A stretch of 64,000 bases of DNA from Sordaria brevicollis (Eukaryota; Ascomycota; Sordariomycetes; Sordariales; Sordariaceae). A program made the translations under genes and the position numbers. Shown in pieces: positions 34,499 to 46,094 of the stretch. Under the pieces are notes generated by a model. It did not search any database. It worked only from the letters and a program-made list of their open reading frames with translations, and was not told the origin of the DNA. Every line of letters begins with the position of its first letter. The first letter of the stretch is position 1. The stretch spans positions 4,712,001 to 4,776,000 of the forward strand of contig JAUTDP010000002.1 of the NCBI GenBank assembly GCA_033439795.1, written 5' to 3'.

Positions 34499-36952
34499 AT
34501 GCCTCACTACCACCAACACCATGGCCGCGGCGGCATGCCAGCCGCACCTCCCAGACGTCTCATAACCATCGCCATCTCCGTCGTCTCCTTCTTCATCCTC
34601 GCCGCTCTCGCCATCGCCCAGTTCGGCCCCTCCTCCTCCGAGTTGCACGCCCGAAAACTAGCCCAGCGCATCGACCATGCCCAGCGCGCAAACGCCCAGT
34701 TTCAGTCGCGAGACGACACCCCCTCGGCGACAAGTACCTAATCGGCGTCGGAAAAGCCGACGTCACCGGCCCCGTCGTCGAGATCGGTTTCGGCGGGTAC
34801 GCAGACACGAGCCAAATCGGCAGCGGCCTGCGTCAGCGACTGTACTCGCGCGCCTTCATCATCGGGGAGACCAAGAACCCCAAGAACCGCGTCGTTTACA
34901 TTGTGCTCGACACGCTGAGCGGAGACACGGCTGTGCGCAACGGGGTGCTTGATGCGCTTAAGGGGTTAGGCGATGAGTACGCGGTGTATGGCCAGAGTAA
35001 TATCGCGCTGACGGGGACGCACTCCCATTCTGGCCCCGGGGCGTGGTTGAATTATTTGCTGCCGCAGATCACGACGTTGGGGTTTAGTAAGCAGAGTTAT
35101 CAGGCGATTGTGGACGGGACCGTGTTGTCGATAAAGAGGGCGCATGAGAGTTTGCAGGAGGTATGTCTGTCATTCTTTGGACTGGAGGTCTGTGAAGGAG
35201 GAAGGAAGGAACTAACGATGGTGATAGGGATACCTTGATATTGGAACGACTGATATCAACGACGGTAACGCCAATCGCAGTCCATCTGCTTACCTTGCTA
35301 ATCCCGAGTCGGAACGAGCAAAGTACCCGTTTAATACCGACAAGACTTTGACGCTGCTTCGGTTTAGGAGGGCGTCTGACTTGAAGAGTGTTGGTGTCTT
35401 GACCTGGTACCCGGTCCATGGCACGTCTGTCTACCAGAACAACACACTTGTGAACGGTGATAACAAGGGAGTTGCTGCCTATCTCTTTGAACAAAGTGTA
35501 AAGGGTGATAGCCGCGCTGCCGATGGCTTCGTCGCTGGCTTTTCCCAGGCGAATGTTGGTGATACCACACCAAACACCTTGGGCGCCTTTTGCGATGACG
35601 GCTCTGGCGCTGCTTGTGATTTCGAGAGCAGCACGTGTGCCAATGGCAAGGTGCAGGCTTGCCGTGGAAGGGGACCGTTTTTCCAGAAGCTGGATAAGGG
35701 TGTGAGCAGTTGTTATGAGATTGGGAGGAAGCAGTATGCTGGGGCTAAGAATGTTTGGGTAAGTGTTTCCCACGGAGAGGTTACCGGAAGCCATTGCTAA
35801 CAATACCCAGACCTCACTTGATTCCTCATCAACCCCCGTCGTCGGCTCTACCGTCCGCTCATTCCACTACTTCCACGACATGCGCTACTACAAATTCAAC
35901 CTCGACAACGGCACCGAAGTCCAAACCTGCCCCGCCGCGCTCGGCCACTCCTTCGCCGCCGGCACCACCGACGGCCCCGGCGCCTTCGACTTCACCCAAG
36001 GCGACTCCGGCGCGCCCAACAACCCCTTCTGGTCCGTCGTCGGCGGTCTCCTCCGCGTCCCCTCCGCCTCCCAAAAAGCCTGCCAAAAACCCAAACCCAT
36101 CCTCCTCGACGTCGGCGAAATGGACCTCCCCTACCCCTGGACGCCCAACATCATCGACGTGCAAACCCTCCGCGTCGGACAATTCTTCATGATCATCTCC
36201 CCCTCCGAAGCAACCACCATGTCCGGTCGTCGCTGGCGCGACGCCGTCAAAACCGCCGCCAAGGCCCAGAAACTCACCGGCAGCACCGCCGAGCCCGTCG
36301 TCGTCTTGGGTGGTCCGGCAAATACCTACTCACACTACGTCACCACCCCGAAGAGTACGCCATCCAGCGGTACGAAGGTGCCAGCACGCTGTTTGGGCAG
36401 TACACACTGCCGGCTTATATCAACCTCACTTTGTCCGCTTTGCCATACCTCTCCCCCTCCTCCACTTCCTCCCCTCCCCCCGGCCCAAGTCCGCCCGATA
36501 ACCGTGACAAGTCATTGTCTTTCATCACGGGAGTCGTCTACGATGGCGCCCCACCCTCAAAACCCTTTGGCACCTGCATCACCCAGCCCTCCACCTCATA
36601 TACCCTAGGCAGCGTCGTCACCGCCGTCTTTCAAGGCGCCAATCCCCGCAACAATCTCCGGTTGGAAGGAACCTTTGTAGCCATTGAGAAATTGGGTGCC
36701 GACGGGAAAACGTGGACGCAGGTGCGGAATGATGAGGACTGGGATCTGACGTACGAGTGGAAGAGGACGAATGGGTTGTTGGGGTATAGTGAGGTTACGG
36801 TGAGGTGGGAGACGAGGAGGGAAAGTAATGGGGAGGGGGCGGATGAGGGGGGGAGGGTTTATAGAGTGAGGTATTGGGGGGATGCGAAAAAGGCGGGGAC
36901 GGGAAAGATAAGTGCTTTTGAGGGGACGAGTAGGCAGTTTAGATTGACGTGA
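34499..36952 (+). pseudogene. neutral ceramidase with two apparent frameshifts
   Basis: Neutral ceramidases cleave ceramide to sphingosine and fatty acid. Family segments: YLIGVGKADVTGPVVEIGFGGYAD, ALTGTHSHSGPGAWLNY (zinc site), WYPVHGTS, AAYLFE, FVAGFSQANVGD, LDVGEMDLPYPWTP, FMIISPSEATTMSGRRWR. An N-terminal signal-anchor (ITIAISVVSFFILAALAIAQF) suggests secretion or membrane tethering. Introns 35161-35227 and 35759-35810 splice cleanly. The frame must shift by one base at a C5 run near 34719-34724 (otherwise stop at 34739-34741) and again near 36345-36350 (C4 run), after which EEYAIQRYEGASTLFGQ..LPAYINL continues. Both look like one missing base in a C run. The usual active-site GD-x-SPN reads GDTTPN (35558-35575), Thr for the catalytic Ser. 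It may be a decaying gene, or homopolymer errors in an intact one. Confidence 0.75.
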
Positions 36953-37309
36953 TGGAAGGAGGCGTGGGTTGAGGGGTGTGATGGGAAGGGAAGGAATGGA
37001 GGCGTCGGGATAATTAAATCAGGATGGTTAAGGTGTGAAAGAGAGGGGTGGACTTCTGGATTGGGGTTACTGGTATAGGATAATGGATATGACAACGGAA
37101 TGATGATGATGGGATGAACTTGCGGCATACGGCGTAGCAGCCATGTACGAACGACAAATGGAACAATGGAGAGCTTTCGGAAAGTCAAGACCGAAAAATG
37201 GTCAATGAGGAACTTCCAACGTTCGCAATGATACCACGTTTATAGACGGCATCGGAGAGATGGAATTTCTTAATCGAACAAACCATCCAATTGTCAAAAA
37301 CAAGACAAG

Positions 37310-37317
37310 TCCGCGGG
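37310..37317. promoter_or_regulatory. candidate NIT4 site, TCCGCGGG
   Basis: One base off the NIT4 palindrome TCCGCGGA, about 0.8 kb upstream of nit-6. The match is by eye. Confidence 0.5.
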
Positions 37318-37449
37318 CGAAACATCGGAACTTCCATCACCCCACGTTCCCTCCCTCGCCCTTCCCTCCTTTCCCCTGGTTCAGTGCGGCAAGACAAGCC
37401 GTGGCCTTATCTTTCCCGTACCGTAGCGCTCCCGTTCGCATGCGCATAT

Positions 37450-37457
37450 CTCCGCGG
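37450..37457. promoter_or_regulatory. candidate NIT4/NirA site, CTCCGCGG
   Basis: Fits the Aspergillus NirA consensus CTCCGHGG and overlaps TCCGCGGG (37451-37458). A TATC (GATA) lies directly next to it at 37447-37450. Confidence 0.55.
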
Positions 37458-37525
37458 GAGCCTCAACCGACCGCTCAATTGATGACTTACAGCCATTCGC
37501 AGCCTGTGATTGGCTGGAGGGGGTC

Positions 37526-37562
37526 TTATCGACCTTATCGTACGGTTGTACTCTGCGTTATC
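37526..37562. promoter_or_regulatory. cluster of three GATA sites (TTATC), NIT2-type
   Basis: TTATC occurs at 37526-37530, 37535-37539 and 37558-37562, the first two nine bases apart in the same orientation. NIT2 binds paired GATA elements upstream of nitrogen genes. Single TTATC copies also lie at 37407-37411 and 37755-37759. Confidence 0.55.
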
Positions 37563-38124
37563 AAGATCTACCTTCGCCTCCTCGGTCCCAGGACGAACAT
37601 TTCCACGGCAATGGAGGAGAACCAAAGTTCTGGGTGCTCCGGTGTTGCTGCCGTGGAGATGTCATTCTCCGAGCCGGTTTCTGCTGTGTCACTGTTGAAA
37701 CACTCCTCGGGCCATCGAAAAGTACAGTTGCGATGCGGCTCGTTAATGGGACGCTTATCAGTTGGCGTCAGAGGCGTTAGGAGGGAAGTATGGATCGCGG
37801 AGATCTTCAATTCTTTCTTTCTATCTCAGTGGTTTGGTATATTTCTGTGTCATGTATCGGGTTGCTAGAGGTCATGGCGGGCGAACTTCTATGGCAACCG
37901 GAAATGGGAAAACTGGTTTGCTGGGGAATAAAACCAGTTTGATCGCCAATTCCAGCCAAAGATATTCTGAGGTTTTGGCGTTTTGATGTTTCCTTTTACA
38001 CTATTGACAAGGTGAACTACATGCTCCTTTGAAGCTGTTGTAGCTCTTGACTTCCGGCTCGGATGCTTTGACTTCGTGATACCCCTTCTTTCTTCATCTT
38101 TCAGTTCACCACAGCCAGCCAGCA

Positions 38125-41100
38125 ATGGCAACAACATCAGACATGGCCACCAGTCCAGAATCTACTCCTCGAAAGAGGATAGTAGTCGTCGGACTAGGAA
38201 TGGTTGGTATTGCGTTCATGTAAGACCCCCTTCCACACATCCGTCTTGTCCCGGGTAGCATACCAAAGCTAACATCATAACAACAGCGAGAAACTCATCA
38301 AACTAGACACCCAAAAACAATACGAAATCATCGTCATCGGCGAAGAACCCCACGTAGCTTACAACCGCGTCGGCTTGACGTCCTTCTTCACTCATCGGGA
38401 GGTAGAGCAGTTGTATCTCAACCCGGTGGAATGGGTATGTCCTCCCCCTTTTTCATCCTCTTTACCTTTCCCTTTACCTTCCTTTCCCTTTCCTATCCTT
38501 CTCCTCCCCAGCTCCCCTTGCCCATCCTCCTCCGCCCCCCTTTCTCCTCCTAGCATACCCCCCCCCCCCCCCCCTCAACCCAGTTCCATAGCCCCTAACT
38601 AACACTCACTCCATCTCCAGTACAAGCAACACCTCACCACCTCCTCCCTAACCCACCACCTCTCCACCACCTGCCTATCCCTCTCCCCATCCTCAAAAAC
38701 CCTCACCATCTCCCCACCCCCCTCCACCCCCTCCCTTTCCTCCTTATCCTACGACCACCTCGTCCTGGCAACCGGCTCCCGCGCCTTGCTACCTACCTCA
38801 ACACCCGGCCACGACTCCCTCGGAGTCTTCGTCTACCGCACCATTTCAGATCTGCAAAATCTCATTTCCTGGTCTACCCTCCCCCGAATCAAGGGGTCGA
38901 CGGGTGTGGTAGTCGGTGGTGGACTGCTGGGGTTGGAAGCAGCTAAAGCGTTGACTGACTTGGGAGTGTACGGACGGGTGGTGGTTATTGAAAGGAACGG
39001 CTGGGTTTTGGCGAGGCAGGTTGATGAGGAGGCGGGGGGGTTGGTGGTGGAGGGGGTTAGGGGGTTGGGGGTTGAGGTTTTGACGAGGCGACGGGTGAAG
39101 GAGGTGGATTGTGACTCTGAATCCGGGGAGAGGAGAGTGAAGGGTATCTGGTTCGAAGATGGAGAGTATTTGGCTTGCTCGACGATTTGTTTCGCCATTG
39201 GCATCAAACCGCGGGATGAACTGGCTAGGGAAGCGGGGATTGCATGTTCGGAAAAAGGAGGGGGGATAGTGGTGGATGATTCCCTCGCCACCAGCGCGCC
39301 GGATGTTTACGCCATCGGGGAGTGTGCTTCCTGGCAGGGTCAGACGTTTGGACTCATCGGACCAGGTGTGGAAATGGCGGATGTGCTGGCCTTTAACCTC
39401 ACCCAGGCTTATCTGCACACGCCGAGGGTGTTTAAGCGTCCAGACCTCAGCACCAAGCTCAAACTTTTGGGGGTGGAAGTCGCCAGCTTTGGGGATTTCT
39501 TCGCCGACCGCGACGGACCGAAATATCTCCCTCCGAAAGTCAAACGAGACCTCAAGAAATCCGGCGGCAAGGCGACGGTCAAGGCGTTGACGTACAAAGA
39601 CCCCTTTTCATCGGTCTACAAAAAGTACATCTTCACCTCCGACGGCAAATACCTTTTGGGAGGTATGATGATCGGCGACACGACAGACTACGTCCGGCTC
39701 GTCCCCTTGGTAAAAACCCAAAAGGCACTTGACATCCCTCCTTCCCAACTAATCTTGGGAGCCAAGAAGGACTCCGAAGAAGATGATGACCTACCAGACG
39801 ACACCCAAATCTGCTCCTGCCACAACGTCACCAAAGCCGACCTCGTCTCCCCGCTCAAATCCGGCGCCTGCACTTCTCTCGGCGACCTCAAGTCTTGCAC
39901 CAAAGCCGGCACCGGTTGCGGCGGCTGCATGCCTTTAGTCCAATCAATCTTCAACCGCACCATGTCTTCTCTCGGTACCGAAGTCAAAAACAACTTATGT
40001 CCTCACTTCCCTACATATTCGCGCGCGGATCTGTACAACATCATCTCCGTCAAGCGTCTTCGCACCCTGCCCGACGTGATGCGCGAAGCGGGCGCCGATG
40101 CCGATAGTCTAGGTTGCGAGGTGTGCAAACCCGCTATTGCGAGCATCTTTGCCAGCTTGTGGAATGACCACGTCATGAGTCCTGCCCATCACGGCTTGCA
40201 GGATACGAATGATCGGTTTATGGGGAATATCCAACGGAATGGGACGTTTAGTGTGGTGCCGCGGGTGGCGGCTGGGGAGATCACGCCGGAGAAGCTGATT
40301 GTGATTGGGGAGGTGGCGAGGGAGTATAATTTGTATACCAAGATTACAGGCGGGCAAAGGATTGATATGTTTGGAGCTAGGAAGCAGGATTTGCTCCAGA
40401 TATGGAAGAAGCTGGTGGATGCGGGTATGGAGAGTGGACATGCGTATGCGAAGAGTTTGAGAACCGTGAAAAGCTGTGTGGGCACGACGTGGTGTCGGTT
40501 TGGAGTGGGTGATAGTGTGGGTATGGCGGTTAGACTCGAGGAGAGGTATAAGGGGTTGAGGGCGCCGCATAAGATTAAGGGAGGTGTGTCGGGTTGTGTG
40601 AGGGAGTGTGCGGAGGCGGGGAATAAGGAGTGAGTCCTCCCTTTTCTTCTCGATGGATACAATACTGACTGACAACAGCTTCGGCCTCATCGCCACCGAC
40701 AAGGGGTTCAACATCCTCATTGCTGGAAACGGCGGTACAACACCCAGACACTCCGTCCTCCTCGCCAAAGACGTGCCTCCTACCCAAGTCATCCCCATCA
40801 TCGACCGTTACCTCATGTTCTACATCCGCACCGCCGACAAGCTTCAACGCACTGCTCGCTGGCTCGAAGCCCTTCCCGGCGGCATCGATTATCTCAAAGA
40901 AGTCATCCTCGACGACCGCCTCGGCATCTGCGCCTCACTCGAAGCGCAAATGCAAGAGCTAGTAGACAGCTACTTCGACGAATGGGCCGAAGCCATCAAC
41001 AACCCCGCCATGCAAGAGCGTTTCAAGCAATTCGCCAACACCGACGAGGGCCAGCCGCCGATGGAAGTCGAGATCGATCGCGGACAAGAGCGTCCCGTGA

Positions 41101-41894
41101 TGTGGCCTCGCGAGGACGAAGGCGGCTCAGCCAAAGCCGACTTCAAGGGCTTGCGTGAGAAATGGTCATCAACCACCTGGCAACCCGTCCTCGAAGCATC
41201 TTACTTCAAGGGCGCCGACGAACTTCCAAACGGCATCAGCGCTAGTATCAAGCGCGGCGACACGCAACTTGCTGTGTGGAGGATAAAGGGGAAGTACTAT
41301 GCTTCGCAGCAGATGTGTCCTCATAAGCGGACGTTCGCTTTGTCGGATGGGTTGGTTGGGACGGAACCATCTTCGTGTCCATCGAGTGCTCTTCCGCCGT
41401 CACCACCTACTACACCGCCTGCTTCTTCGCCTTCGACGTCGCCGCCGCATTCTCCTACTTCTTCTACTGCTCCGGTCACATCGTGCTCAACCAACCCACA
41501 AGGGCCTACAAGTCCTTGGATCTCTTGCCCGTTCCACAAGCGGAACTTTAGTCTCACCTCCGGCTCATGCAAGAATGACACTGAACTGTCGATCGCCACC
41601 TTCGACGTCGAAGAGCGTGAGGATGGAATGGTGTACATCAAGCTGCCGCCTGTGGAAGAGCTGGATAGGGAGTTGGGTACGAAGAAGTGGATGGTTAAGA
41701 AGGGAGAGGCGGGAGAAGGCCAGCTCAACGAGCTGGATGAGTTGAATAAGAGAAAGGGAATCGAAGGAAAGAAGGGCCGGAGAGGGAGGAAGCCGGGGGC
41801 TAGTGAGGCTGGGAAGGAGGTTTGGAAGAAGTTGGTTGAGGCTGTCGGCGGTGGTAGTGGAGGGTGCGGTGGAGGCCCCGAGTTGGAGTGGTGA
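38125..41894 (+). CDS. nit-6: assimilatory nitrite reductase NIT-6
   Basis: Model: 38125-38219, 38287-38434, 38621-40629, 40679-41894; 1155 aa. Reduces nitrite to ammonium with NAD(P)H, the second step of nitrate use. Order: FAD/NAD-binding oxidoreductase ([18 protein letters not shown] at 17-34; [16 protein letters not shown]), BFD-like [2Fe-2S] domain (C479-S-C481, C507, GCGGC ending at 517), sulfite/nitrite-reductase ferredoxin-like halves, siroheme/4Fe-4S cysteines C700-x5-C706 and C740-x3-C744, then a Rieske-type domain (CPHKR at 964, CPFHKR at 1034). The Rieske motif halves are ~67 residues apart, filled by a Pro/Ser/Thr-rich insert; about 20 is usual. The second intron has a 17-C run. 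Likely induced by nitrate through NIT4 and NIT2, given the promoter sites. Confidence 0.95.
38558..38574 (+). repeat. 17-C homopolymer in nit-6 intron 2
   Basis: A run of C within a CT-rich 186-nt intron (38435-38620). It sits upstream of the splice acceptor and may be length-variable. Confidence 0.8.
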
Positions 41895-44800
41895 TCTTTG
41901 CCTGCTGGGTTGTTGGGTGTTTGTGTTAAAGTTTTTGTGCTTCGATCGCTAGTGTTTGGAGTCTCGGTGTTTGGGTATAACAAGACGTTGATGTGGTTTG
42001 TATGGAATCTGAACCCTGTTCCTCAAGTGTTCGTGTAGAATTGATGCTGTCCTTCAAACGTGTGCATGTTAGTCCTCTTGTCGTCTCGCTCCTTTACCCG
42101 GCGTTCACATCTTCCTCTATCCCATCCTCTGTCATCGGTTCATCGGCCCATTAAATGGAGCCGTTCAGTCCCATGATATTGAGTCTACATGAAGGGCGGC
42201 ATGTCGACACGCTCAGAAACCTAATAACGCATCAAGGTTCTCGATTCCCACTTCCCGAATTCTCTTTCAAGGATCCTATCCCGAGTTCGCGGTTCAGAAT
42301 TCCTGATACATCGCAAAAGATGGTGTGAACAGTTCCTCTTTAGGAAGTCATTGGGTGGTATCGGTGGCTTGAAGCCGCGCCCGGCCTCGGGTCGGGTTCC
42401 TGAGGGATGGCTTCTGACTTCCGACAGGACGGGTCGACAGCTAGACAAGTTGGTTGAAAATGTTGCACAGCGGGATCTGTCAACCTGATGCTCGGGATGT
42501 TTGACAAGATGGACGACCACGACATGACGTTTCCGTCATGACACAAGATAATGCCGACGGTGTGGAGGGCTTGAGGTGGTGGTGGTGGTGGTGGTCCTGC
42601 CTCCCCGTTGATATGTCCCGACGCCAGCAGGTTATCATGACGGTGGGCTCGTGTTCGTCAGAGTGGACAGCGCCGTTGACGCCTCGCTCGGGATGTTTTT
42701 CTTGAGATGACGGGATGCCGGGTCAAGTTGTTGAAGCTGGGGAAACACCATGTAGGTACCGCACCACGTCAGAATGTCCGGGTCATAGCATGGCTGACGT
42801 CCTGACAGGAAGCAGAGGCAATAAAAGCCACAGGCCTGGATACCTCGAGAGGTACCCGAGCTGCCTGCTCGCCTGCTTACCGGCCGGGAAGAAGATCAGG
42901 CATGCCTGCCAGTTGTTGTCTCCTGCCCGGTCGTTCTTTCTTTTCCATCTGCATCAAATACTCCGGAAGCGCGCGTCTTCCAAAACTTCACTAATACCCC
43001 AGGCTCGGTCGGGTAGGTCTTTCCATCTTCTCCATCTGACAGACTCTTCAATGGCCAGGTATAATAGTGTGGTTGAACTTTGCGACCTCGCAGAATCCTG
43101 TGACCCTGTGAACAAAAATGCCGGATGTTGATATCATCGCGGGTATATTCCATGGTCCCAAATGCAAGTATCTAACCCGCATCTGCAATTTACTCCCAAT
43201 ACGGCGCCAGCGTCAGGTATAGATTCCCCGAAGGCGGTGCTGTTGAAGCCGCGCCTATCCATGGCAACATACACACCCTCACCATCACGTTACCGCAGCC
43301 ACCAGCATCCCCGTTCCTTTTTGACAGCTGTCGTGAACGCTGAGCGCCTCATCGCGGGTGCTACCACCAACCAGACCGGTGGATTTCTGACTTCTCTCGG
43401 ATTGGGAAGGCATCTCGTGATTTGTAACGAGAAGAAGAGGGGAACTTTGGGTTGAAAACATGTTGAGAGACTTAGCTGCCCTCTTGGTTTCGGGTTTTGA
43501 GTAAAAGTGTTGACGATGTCAAAACCTTTGAAGAACCGATATTGCGTCGGGAGGGCAATTACATGAAGTAGACTTGGCCGAGGATCTTTTGGAGGTCGGT
43601 GACCGTGATCTAGTCGAGTTTGGAAAGACAGAGGGTACAAAGCGAAACTGAGGTGGAAGTACATACTCCGGTTTGGCCAGCGTTTTCGATATCTCTCCTG
43701 TTCTCTTACTCCCTTCATCTTGACTTGACTATTTTGTTGCGCGTGTTCTCTGCAAGTGGTTACCATGGAATAGACCATTGGTACCGGGGCCCATCACGCC
43801 GTGAACCCAGGGCTGTTGGTTTGACGATTGGTATTTGCACTGGTTAACCAAATACATGTCAACAAGACAGTGCTCTGAGAAAACATGAACGTATCCTTAG
43901 TTCCAATCTCACCGCCGGTAATTGACCGCAATTCCTCCGGTCCTCCAGCTCCGGAGCCGAGCCGGGTTGAACCGGACTGAACCGGGCTTGGCCCACCTTT
44001 CCCCGAGTTTTGATGAGCTAGACCCGAATTCGGGCTTCATCTGACGAGTGACGGAGCCGAACTCGGAGGCGGGCCCTTGAAGTAACCGCCATAGACCTCT
44101 CATACGGACAGGCGTCTTGTAGTCTTTACGGTTGTCTTACAATCTTACGACCGTTACTCCTTGAAAACTAGGCCCCCTCCGTTTCAACACTCCCATCCCT
44201 TCCAGACCCACGGTTCATCCCCGTTACACTCGCTCCTGAACAAATCAGCACCCCTACCGTTCCCCAGTAAACCCAGATAGAAAAAAAAACGGCTGATCAA
44301 TATCTCCCAACCCAAGAGCTAAGGACAAGGCGGGCTCCCTCATTCCCTCCCTCGCTAGCTTGCCCGGGCTGTTCAGATGAGGCGAGTCTTGGGCTGGTCA
44401 GCACTCACCATCCCTGACATGTCCAGCCCAGCTGCCGTTCGGTATTTGGCAATTCTCCCAAGTCCCAATTACCGAGACGCCGTTAGGAGGTCTAGCCGTC
44501 CTCCTTTTATCCGGGCCATTTAGCCTAAGCGCGACGGAAAGGCGAGGCGATGGCTAACCCTAACCGTGAACCGTGAACCGAGAACCGTCAAGCTACCTGC
44601 GGCTAGGGTACAGACGGACGGCAATGTAAGCAGGGGTGCTATGACATATTGTATAGGGGTCAGGAAGCACGTGAAGAGGATGAGCCTCATTCTTCGGGCT
44701 GGATAGGATGAGGTTTGATGATCTTGTGGTTACCTCTATTTGATTAGATGTTGAAGGGTTTGGATGAATGAGTGTTTGTAATGATATTGCCGTGTTGTCG

Positions 44801-45172
44801 GCAGTTGACACAGATTCGGGTTTTCAGCCGTTGAGCTTCATAAAGGCTATAAGGTGTTGAAGTCCATGACTTGATTCAAATCCGGGGAAGACACCGCTGC
44901 CTGGTTGGATGTGCCTGTCGGTACCAGATTCTTTTGTTCGTTGAACCCTCTGTGCATGATTCATAATGCGAAGGATCCCGCCGATCATCATCGGTGAGCT
45001 CTGTTGCGCTGCAGGCATACACTTGATGCAGAACACTGAACCGTTTCCATGGGCGTGGAAACTTGGAAAGCTTATTTTAGTAAACTCGAATTTTGGAGCA
45101 AAGTCGAGGGAGTTTGGCGGTCCTGCTTAACTGAGAGTACCGTAATCGGGGCCGGTTAAGTTTACCATCCAT
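41895..45172. other. gene-free region downstream of nit-6
   Basis: 3.3 kb without a supported gene. It contains a GGT microsatellite (42574-42594), a CCGG/ACCGG-rich patch near 43935-44070, and short GTGAACC repeats near 44560-44590. Scattered short open frames lack domains. Confidence 0.6.
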
Positions 45173-45180
45173 GCAACGAG
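45173..45180. repeat. target-site duplication GCAACGAG, left copy
   Basis: Eight bases repeated exactly at 46087-46094, on either side of an element with inverted ends. An 8-bp duplication is the mark of hAT transposition. Confidence 0.85.
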
Positions 45181-46086
45181 CAGCGCCAGAGATAAATCAA
45201 ATCGAGACTTCGACTTGTTTGAACTTGATTGAGTGGGTCAAATCAACACTTTGATTTACTGTGCCTTGCAAACACTATGTCAGTCCTCAGCCAAAAATCT
45301 GGGGTAGGAAACACAAGTTGAAAATGAAATTTAGTGAAGATGGTCCAAACTTTAACCTTCAATAACATCCGCGCAACGAAATGCGCCTAAGTGAAATTTA
45401 CACTCCTTATAGCTCTCAAAGAGAGGAATTCAACTATATTCTTATTTTTTCTTTATCTTTAAAATCCATTATAAAATTTAAGAAACATATTGTTTTTGGT
45501 CAAAAATAAATCGTTATAAACACTATATTAATCCCCACTTTGCGTTATTTTTCATATTCCTTTACCATTTTCCATTTTTCAATTACTATTCAATTAATTT
45601 TTAGAATAAGAAGAAAATAAGAATATAATTAGATTCCTCTCCTTAAGAGCTATAAGGAGCGTAAATTTCACTTAGGCGCATTTCGTTGCGCGGATGTTAT
45701 TGAAGGTTAAAGTTTGGAAGAGTTATTAAAGCGTTATTATTAATATCCACGGCCTTTCGAAGTAGGGACTAATATAGTATTTGCAAGGCACAGTATTTGA
45801 ATTTGATTTGATTTGATGATTTGACTAGATTTGCTAAGAAAATTATTTGCTAGTTATCAATATACTTGGCATTTAAATGTCCGGGTAGATTAATTTTCGA
45901 GGTCAAAAGCCATTTGAAGACGGTTTTTTTGCCGGCTATAACCCTAACCCCTAGCTAGTCAAATTCCTCAAATCAAATCGGGACTTCGATTTGTTTGGCC
46001 AAATCAAATCGGGACCTCGATTTATTTACCGATTTATTTGAATTTGATTGATTTGATTTGATCGATTTGATTTATCTCTGGCGCTG
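45181..46086. mobile_element. hAT-like non-autonomous element (906 bp) with nested insertion
   Basis: Ends are exact inverted repeats: CAGCGCCAGAGATAAATCAA at left and its complement at right, extending to about 25 bp and then partly matched. Further pairing continues inward (GTGCCTTGCAAACACTAT at about 45261-45278 with ATAGTATTTGCAAGGCAC at about 45774-45791), so much of the element forms a long hairpin. Many AATCAAATC subterminal words fit hAT transposase binding sites. There is no coding capacity. A second inverted-repeat element lies within it. Confidence 0.85.
45345..45717. mobile_element. nested inverted-repeat element (373 bp)
   Basis: Left arm from CCAAACTTTAACCTTCAATA and right arm ending TATTGAAGGTTAAAGTTTGG are near-perfect complements over about 70 bp, with about 230 bp of AT-rich sequence between. 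It interrupts the paired arms of the surrounding hAT-like element, so it came later. I could not find a clear target duplication, so its superfamily is open. Confidence 0.8.
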
Positions 46087-46094
46087 GCAACGAG
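46087..46094. repeat. target-site duplication GCAACGAG, right copy
   Basis: Exact partner of 45173-45180. Confidence 0.85.

Larger units (their letters stand above)
36953..38124 (+). promoter_or_regulatory. nit-6 promoter region
   Basis: 1.17 kb between the ceramidase end and the nitrite reductase start. It carries several TTATC (reverse GATA) sites and two TCCGCGGG elements, listed separately. These match control by the nitrogen-limitation factor NIT2 and the nitrate-specific NIT4. A 202-codon open frame (37260-37868) overlaps these sites and has no domain. Confidence 0.65.

Noticed and set aside
37260..37868. 202-codon open frame in the nit-6 promoter
   Set aside because: Overlaps clustered regulatory sites, has no recognisable domain, and its composition looks like translated promoter DNA.
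44550..44590. CCCTAACC-like sequence suggesting an internal telomere repeat
   Set aside because: Only one partial unit followed by GTGAACC repeats; not a TTAGGG array.
44860..44890. GATTCAAATCC resembling a tRNA T-loop
   Set aside because: No A box, anticodon stem or acceptor pairing could be found around it.
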